A stretch of 64,000 nucleotides of DNA from Epiperipatus broadwayi (Eukaryota; Onychophora; Udeonychophora; Euonychophora; Peripatidae): positions 310,001-374,000 of the forward strand of contig JAQFVV010012491.1 of the NCBI GenBank assembly GCA_028023455.1, written 5' to 3'. The notes below the pieces were generated by a model. The model did no database searches. It saw only the letters and a list, made by a program, of their open reading frames with translations, and was not told the origin of the DNA. A program made the translations under genes and the position numbers. Below, in pieces: positions 57,625-64,000 of the stretch. Each line of letters opens with the position of its first letter. Position 1 is the first letter of the stretch.

Positions 57625-58780
57625 AAACTTCAAGAATATAAATTATACTTGTATTCAAATATTATATACATATAAAGAGAGTAAATATCATTAAGTCTGA
57701 GCCAGCTTTAGAATCACAATGATTCTAGAGATGGTGAAGAATAAAAAATATATACAGTACTTAATTTATTCTATTATTAAATATTTTCATTAGCATAAAC
57801 AACAAATCCTGTAGAATATAACTCTATGATGAAATCAGTCGCATACACTGGCAATTCACAAAATAGACAGCTAAATGAATAAAGACTTTAGAAAATAATA
57901 ATTTCATAAATTATTTATTTAAACAATTATTTAGTAAAGTTAACTAATGAATAAAAGACTAAACAGATTTAAAATATGGTAATGTGTCAAACCCAAAGTT
58001 AATATATATTGAGACAGTTATGTGTCTCATGACATACAACAACATAATAGTGTGTGGGCATATATATATATAAAGTTGAAAGGAAAAGTAGAAACAAACA
58101 CAAACAATTTTTTTTAGATGCTTATTTAAAAAAATAAACACTGGAATAATAGTTATAGATTAAATAATAATTTTTATAAGTCTATTAATTCTGATTTTGA
58201 TGGTTAAAACAAGCTTGTTTCTATGTTATATTAAATAGTATTTGTTTTTATAAAATTATCAATTTATAATTAGATTAAAAAGTTTTTTTTTAATTAAAGC
58301 TTTTGATAACATTAATACAATCTGGCGTTTTTCAGGTGATTAAAAATACATTTAGAGAAAAGTTTGGTTTTAACTGTCCAGCATTCTGACAGATTTCTTT
58401 GTTCTCATTTGCTTTAAGCTTTCAACTTTTACTTTAATAATATACTATTATTATTTATCAAAATGTAATAAATTTGACCTCATTTGATAAATATTTTCTG
58501 TTTAGAAATTAAATACATTTTAAAAAATCACATTTTTGGAATTATTTTAAAAATTAGATTTTAATCAAAACAAAGCACTGTCACATCATTAAATTTCAGG
58601 TGGAGCATATTCTATTATGCCCATGGACTGGAGTTTATTATTTGGATATAGAAAGCTGGAACCCTTCTCTCAGGTTGCTGGTCTAAATCCTTTCTACTAG
58701 ACATTAAAAAAAGATCAGTAATTAAGTTTGTAGCTACTCATAAATAGAAATCATATATGGAAGATCATAAAATAGGGAAA
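57625..58780. other. AT-rich stretch, nothing firm
   Basis: Near 58620-58710, GGTCTAAATCC with a downstream A run might be a SINE relic. No gene or ribozyme core seen elsewhere. Confidence 0.45.
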
Positions 58781-58995
58781 AGATGGTTGCTGGAGGGTTG
58801 CATTAAATTTTGAGATCTAGGTAGGTGCAATGCTCTCAAATCCAAGGCTCCTCATTGATGAAAGCCACAAATTAGAAACTAGTCTGCAAATGTTGGATGA
58901 GTAGGTACTAGATAAGGATTTTATGCACAAATCTTCCTGCATTCATTGTTTACAAAGGCTTGCACTTGGTGGCACTACTGTATGGAGATTTTTTT

Positions 58996-59119
58996 CAGAT
59001 TATGGGTAAATTTAGAGTGGGGAATGTAAAATAAAGTGGCTAACAGGTTTATCTGGGCATAATTGCTGAGATATTCTTGACTTCGTTTAAGGAGAAGCCA
59101 TAATACATCACATCACATT
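58996..59119 (+). mobile_element. Short 5'-truncated LINE 3' end
   Basis: CAGATTATGGGTAAATTTAG through GGAGAAGCCATAATACATCA and an ACATCACATCACATT tail. It is nearly identical to 59799-59931. It sits inside the alpha end of a family A unit, splitting TATGGAG from AACAGT, so it is younger than that unit. Confidence 0.7.
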
Positions 59120-59403
59120 CAACAGTATGTGTAAGCATATGAAATGGTAATCATGTGATGTTTTGATAGTTCTATAGCTATCCTGCCCATAGGATAATGG
59201 TGACTGTGGTTTTTGAAAAGCCAAAAACACCAAAATGTATAGATACTGAACTGAATTTAAATTTATGACTATACAAGTAAATGAGCTGGGATTATAAACA
59301 TTATGGTGTTTTTATTTTGGGTTCCTCACTTTATAGTTGACAAAAATAGGTAAAAGGTGACTGCTGGAGGATTGCATTAGATCCTGATATCTAGGTGCAG
59401 TGC

Positions 59404-59471
59404 TCTCAAATCAAAGATGCCTCACTGATGAAAACCACAAGCTGGAAACTAGTCTGGGGATAATGGATGAA
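59404..59471 (+). ncRNA. Hammerhead-like ribozyme, family A, weak stem II
   Basis: CTGATGA, GAAAC, TA and GTC are intact and inner stem I pairs (CCTCA with TGGGG). Stem II has decayed to AAACCACAAGCTG. Activity is doubtful. Confidence 0.45.
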
Positions 59472-59528
59472 TAGGCACTAGATAGGGATTTTATGAACAA
59501 ATCTTCCTGCATTCATTGATTACAAAAG

Positions 59529-59931
59529 AATATACATGCAAATGGAAAAATATGGGTGATTTATTTTGTAAATTATGTAAGGAAGGAATTGAAAATATTA
59601 GGCATTTGGTAATTGAATGTAAATGTTTGAAAACAGAAAGGATACATATAATGAAGTTGTAGAAAAATAAATATGAAAAGAGTGATTATACAGAAAGTGA
59701 ATTATTGGTTTTTATGCTGGGTTTGGGAAAAAAATAAGGGGGATTTAGATATAAAGGTTATAGAGTTGACAAAGATTATGTTGTGGAAATGGGATAGAGC
59801 AGATTATGGGTAAATTTAGAGTGGGGAATGTAAAATAAAGTGGCTAACAGGTTTATCTGGGCATAATTGCTGAGATATTTTTGACTTCGTTTAAGGAGAA
59901 GCCATAATACATCGCATCATCACATCACATT
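59529..59931 (+). pseudogene. LINE C-terminal zinc knuckle and 3' end
   Basis: Translation from 59567 gives CKLCKEGIENIRHLVIEC, the CCHC knuckle found at the end of many non-LTR retrotransposon reverse transcriptases (C-x2-C-x8-H-x4-C). The coding frame soon reaches stops, and an untranslated 3' region with an ATCACATCACAT-type tail follows. The copy is strongly 5'-truncated. The 3' part is duplicated at 58996-59119. This LINE differs from the one at 47-49 kb. Confidence 0.65.
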
Positions 59932-59934
59932 ACT

Positions 59935-62545
59935 CTTACAATAAATATTGTTAAAACTTTATATTTAAACTTTGTATGACTATTATTTTACATTAATATA
60001 TCAGTAAGTATGTTAAGTTCTCTTCATGAAAACTATTAGAATAATTAAGCAATAAAATATTACGACCAAGTGATAACGTTAGATTAACGACTGTAGTGGC
60101 AGGTTTACCATGATGTTAACACAATTTATTATAACATCTCAATTTTAAAGCTGCATTACAAACTTTGTTGACCCTTTATACTACTAAGAGGCTTTAGATT
60201 TATTACACCGATTGCTTGAATATATTTTGAATACATGGATCTAGTGAAATTTTAATTGTATTAATTCAGCTTCTCTTTTATTCTTGTTGTTTAACATTAT
60301 TGTATTAATTCAGTTTCTCTTTTATATTTTATGTTTAACATTCCCTTTTAAAATTCACTTTGCTTTTTTGCTCTTTGTTTTTATTAATTTTTATATTTAT
60401 TTATAACCTATTTACTCAAGGACTTTGTAGTTCTTAAATAAATTTTACTCCAATTTATTAATTTTTATCACCAATCAATTACTGTCAGTTTTACATTTTT
60501 TTTTTCTAATAGATATAATTTTTTTTTTCACTGTCATTAAAACATAAATACGTTATAGACACGCTCCCTAAACTTCAATTACAAATTCAGAATCTCAATT
60601 AAGGGAGATAAAGTAAAAGCTAACGTATCTGTTATTGGAACATTATCATGTCATATGACCACATAGCAGTCATTCTACAAATGACAATAGTTTACTTTAA
60701 ATATTGTCATTATTGTTTTAATCGTATATGTCATGTTCAGATTATTAAAAAAAAAATTATATGATAGGTTATTATTACATTACGGACAAGATTCCATCTG
60801 GAAAAGTAATGAGTAGTTGCCATGGTAATGAGTAAACAAATCTTAACTACTAAAGCTTTTCACATTTATTGATCTATGTCTACTATTTCTCACCTAAGGG
60901 AATAAAAGAAATGAATGTTATATAATTTTATGTTAGAAATTTAAATGTTTATTACCTTTAGCGTAAAAAATAAATTGTAAAAATCCTATAATCTTTATTA
61001 TTTTTATTCTAGCTATAAAAATATTTTAATAAAATAGTTTATGAACTTTCAAAAATCCTCTGTAATACATATTTGTAAAAACATATACGTATATGTTTAT
61101 ATGCACATATATAGACTTCGAATGCTTTATCACGATTGATTCTTATGCTTAATCATATGATTAACTACTTGGCTGGGCATGTGATGTTTGCGCATTCAAG
61201 TAACATAGATTGTGCATAATCATTCCATTCACTGATCAAAGTGAGATTTCCCCCCCTTATCTGAGAATTGCTTCAGAAGTTTTTGGTTCTGGGCCCATTT
61301 TTCTACTTCAGTATTAAACTGCGTGATTTATACAGAATACCCTCTTATATAGGCATGTGTTACTATATAGGAAAACATGACAGATTTAAACATGCCTTCA
61401 GTTATATTAGAATGATGTTGAGAATTTTTTTTAGAAATGTGCATCAACACTAACTGTTCTTTTTTAACCTTTTAAATATTGAAAAACTTGTAAAATGAAA
61501 TTTATGCCAACGTAAGCTGATTTAGTAAAAAAATATTTACTCATAATAGATAAAAAAATCTTATATTAAAGTCAGAGACAATATTTTAATAGTGATAAGA
61601 CAAAAAAAAAAAAAGTACATTTTATCTATAAATATAAACTGTAAAAATTTAACAGAAATTCTTAATCCCAAATCTAATTTCTTGTGATTTTTTTTTTTTT
61701 CAATTTAACCCCCATACCCCACTACACACACCCACCCCAATTTTTTTTTTAAAGTTACTTCTAACTCTCCACAACATTTATTTATTTTCATATTATTAAG
61801 ATTTTTTTTGCTTAATTATTTACTTATAAATAAAATTTATTTTCAATGTTCTTTAAAAAAAATCTTACTATTGATATTCTTATGTATTGTCTATGCCCGA
61901 AGGCAGATAAAGATAACTGGGTCATATGGTGCTATGATTAAGCAAAAACGTGATAGTATTGTAATATTTTAATAGTTACAACTACATTATATATTTTAAT
62001 AAACGCTTTTTAACATTAGAATGCATCTATTATAATATTGTTCTGTGTTTCAAATCAAATTATGATAATAACACTTTTGTTTCTTAATGATTCTATATTT
62101 TTTTTCTTCTCATTTATCCTGCTCCACCTTCTCTAATTATATCTTTTTTAATTGATTACATTTAGTGTTCATTTTAAAATTAAAATTTATCCTCGATATT
62201 TTTTTATAGGAAAAAAAAAAAAGAAAATGTACATGTTTACACAAATTGTTTAAATACATGTGTGAGAAATGAAATTAAGTTTCTATATGAAATTGATTAG
62301 GTTATAATTGTTTTTGAATATCAAACAAGCATTAAATTAATGATTATATTTCAAAGCAGACATTCCAGGAAGTGGAATTAGAATACGAATAAAATTTTAA
62401 GAATCTATGAAGATAATTATAATTACAAATGTTAGTATCTTCAGAAGTCCTAAAATATTCTAAAGGTTTAATTAAAACACTTGAATCAGAATCCAATAGT
62501 TGTAATCTAAACTTCCTTCTTGCCTTTTTTGTAGTTTGTTAAAAC
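59935..62545. other. AT-rich stretch with a short tandem duplication
   Basis: A unit of about 43 bp (TGTATTAATTCAG, TTCTCTTTTAT, TGTTTAACATT) occurs twice in tandem at 60258-60342. Other parts hold A/T runs (60498-60530, 61605-61616, 61689-61700). A C-rich segment near 61710-61738 has no recognisable function. Confidence 0.5.
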
Positions 62546-62547
62546 AA

Positions 62548-62658
62548 AGCAGAGAGGTCACCGCAACCGCCTTACAAGCAAGTAGTTGGTTGCAGACGGT
62601 TGTGGGTTCGCGTCCCGGCTGATGCTTTGACATATGGAATAATAATAATAATAATAAT
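62548..62658 (+). repeat. tRNA-derived SINE
   Basis: AGAGAGGTCACCGCAACCGC (A box region), GGGTTCGCGTCCC (B box, 62604-62616) and GGCTGATGCTTTGACATATG end in an (AAT)n tail. It contains a short internal duplication (AGTAGTTGGTTGCAGACGG) relative to the copy at 55.6 kb. No clear target duplication. Confidence 0.7.
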
Positions 62659-62659
62659 C

Positions 62660-63630
62660 AAATAAATAGTTTATGGTTTGGGAGTTCATATGAAGTTTGA
62701 ACATCAGAACTGATAATTGACCCATAACACATGGAATTTAAGCTCCAAAATCTGCCATTCTACCTAAATCTTGTAAAGCCTTAGTTTGTTTAAAGACCAT
62801 AGTATTCCTTGAATTTGTAAAGTTACACTGCTATAAAATTTATATTTTATCAATGTTATATATATATGTGAAATAAACAGAACAAGTGTTTACAGAATAT
62901 GATAATTAATTATTTATATGTAAATCAAGTGCACAATACTTAATTGATATAAATTAATTATTTATATATTGATTTATAAAGATCACCATCAGTTATATGT
63001 CAAGAAAGGAGTCTCACATATCAATTCTCTTTCTTTATCTTTTAACTAAAGAAACTTAATCTACTATGAAATTTTATGATTAAATAAAACATGGTATTTT
63101 TGATAAGAAATAATAATATAAATTTCACTTCTCTTCTTGAAGTCTGACACCAATATGTATTAAAATATTCAAATGCATGATTTTATTTTTTAAGTCATTT
63201 ATTGTGAAGAACTCTGATCCAGGACAAAAGGGAAGTTGTATACATTACCACACTTGTTAAGAAAACAAATGCATACACTTCATAGAATAAATAGTTTAAT
63301 TGAATGTTTAATTTCAAATATAAATGGAAAATATTATATTTTATCTTTTTTGCTGATAAATTACATTAGTATCTATTTGTATGAGCTACGTTATTTTAGA
63401 GTTCCAATTACAGTGAAATTGTAATTACTAACAATGATATAAGTGTGAGGTGTAGAGTTATTCCAGTTACGAGTTATCTTCTAAACATGATATAATCTAA
63501 TACCAAATTTTATAATATTTTAATATCATATTCATCTACTATTTTCGAATCTGAGCTGGCTAAAAATTGATTATTTTCCCCCAAATTCCAATCAGGGCTT
63601 AGAGGTTTGTTTTTTTTTTTAAAAGTAGCC
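62660..63630. other. AT-rich stretch, nothing recognised
   Basis: No gene, ribozyme core or shared repeat recognised. Confidence 0.5.
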
Positions 63631-63635
63631 AGTCC

Positions 63636-63697
63636 ATATCCAGCACAAATAGTCCAGTTTTGTTTGATATCCAGCACAAATAGTCCAGTTTTGTTTG
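63636..63697. repeat. Perfect tandem duplication of 31 bp
   Basis: ATATCCAGCACAAATAGTCC with AGTTTTGTTTG following occurs twice, at 63636-63666 and 63667-63697, without differences. Recent slippage or small tandem duplication. Confidence 0.85.
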
Positions 63698-64000
63698 ATA
63701 AATGGATATTTAGTTAGAAGTTGAAATGAGAATAGAAATTACCCAAACTCTCATTATATGATAGGAGGTGAATCGGTGGATAATGTCTTCTTTATTATCT
63801 CTCTTAAAAGTAATTAAAAAAAATGTGATTTTCTGTTGTGTAATATTTGAGTATCAAAATTATAAGCTGCACCCATAAGTTCCACCAGTTGATCAAATTG
63901 AGTTTTTTTTTTTAAATCAGTCCATAAACTTTTAAGTCATCTATCATTCTAATACTATGCTAAACTGCAAGTGACAGTTATTTTATTGGCTATGGATTGA

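Larger units (their letters stand above)
58784..59528 (+). mobile_element. Family A units interrupted by LINE 3' ends
   Basis: A plus-strand unit (58784-58990, ribozyme remnant 58838-58904 with TTGATGA) is interrupted at 58996-59119 by a LINE tail. It resumes at AACAGTATGTGTAAGCATAT and runs through GATGTTTTGATAG and a second plus-strand ribozyme (59404-59471), until a second LINE end begins at about 59529. Outer target duplications are not visible. Confidence 0.7.

Overview
This window looks like intergenic, repeat-rich DNA from an invertebrate animal. It is very AT-rich, has short A/T runs and microsatellites, and holds no bacterial-style gene order. I recognise no intact host protein-coding gene, rRNA, canonical tRNA or CRISPR array; every recognisable coding segment is a decayed retroelement. 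I cannot name the species. The mix of Penelope-like elements (PLEs), Ty3/Gypsy remnants, endonuclease/reverse-transcriptase LINEs, tRNA-derived SINEs and hammerhead-ribozyme repeats fits an invertebrate metazoan.

The dominant theme is a repeat family (family A, about 464 bp per unit) at seven or eight loci: 2.4-3.6, 29.1-30.85, 31.06-32.76, 35.66-35.86, 38.7-38.9, 40.1-41.0, 48.37-48.57 and 58.8-59.5 kb. Units occur as head-to-tail multimers followed by an inverted part. Four loci are bounded by perfect 12-14 bp direct repeats, another by 11 bp, and a truncated one by 7 bp, all with the same two kinds of terminus. One strand carries what reads as a type I hammerhead ribozyme: CUGAUGA, stem-loop II, GAAA, a minimal stem III, GUC, and a long stem I with an internal loop. 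Tandem ribozyme units plus target-site duplications are the marks of retrozymes, the small non-autonomous elements thought to move through circular RNA. Families B (0-0.2, 4.4-4.7, 6.3-6.8 kb) and C (12.67 and 57.5 kb, with arms near 8.9 and 9.3 kb) carry related but divergent hammerhead-like cores.

Layout. 0-7 kb: families A and B. 8.55-9.33 kb: consecutive large inverted repeats. 13.05 and 57.04-57.29 kb: half and whole copies of a palindromic element. 18.6-22.1 kb: a decayed Ty3/Gypsy element on the minus strand, with two LTRs, gag zinc knuckles and an integrase core but no visible protease/RT. 23.3-28.6 kb: LINE tails, two GC-richer islands, a nearly perfect 208-bp palindrome and a SINE. 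29-41 kb: family A arrays, a PLE between inverted terminal repeats (32.86-35.22 kb) and a SINE with a 15-bp duplication. 42.5-43.1 kb: a pair of terminal inverted repeats. 45.7-47.0 kb: inverted then tandem copies of another repeat. 47-49 kb: a LINE reverse transcriptase interrupted by family A. 49.9-51.2 kb: a second PLE with a GIY-YIG domain and inverted ends. 51.5-64 kb: AT-rich DNA with palindromes, SINEs, family A and two copies of a LINE 3' end.

Inference: PLE-type enzymes are the plausible mobilisers of the ribozyme repeats, because both occur here and both show inverted-terminal layouts. All coordinates of decayed elements are approximate.
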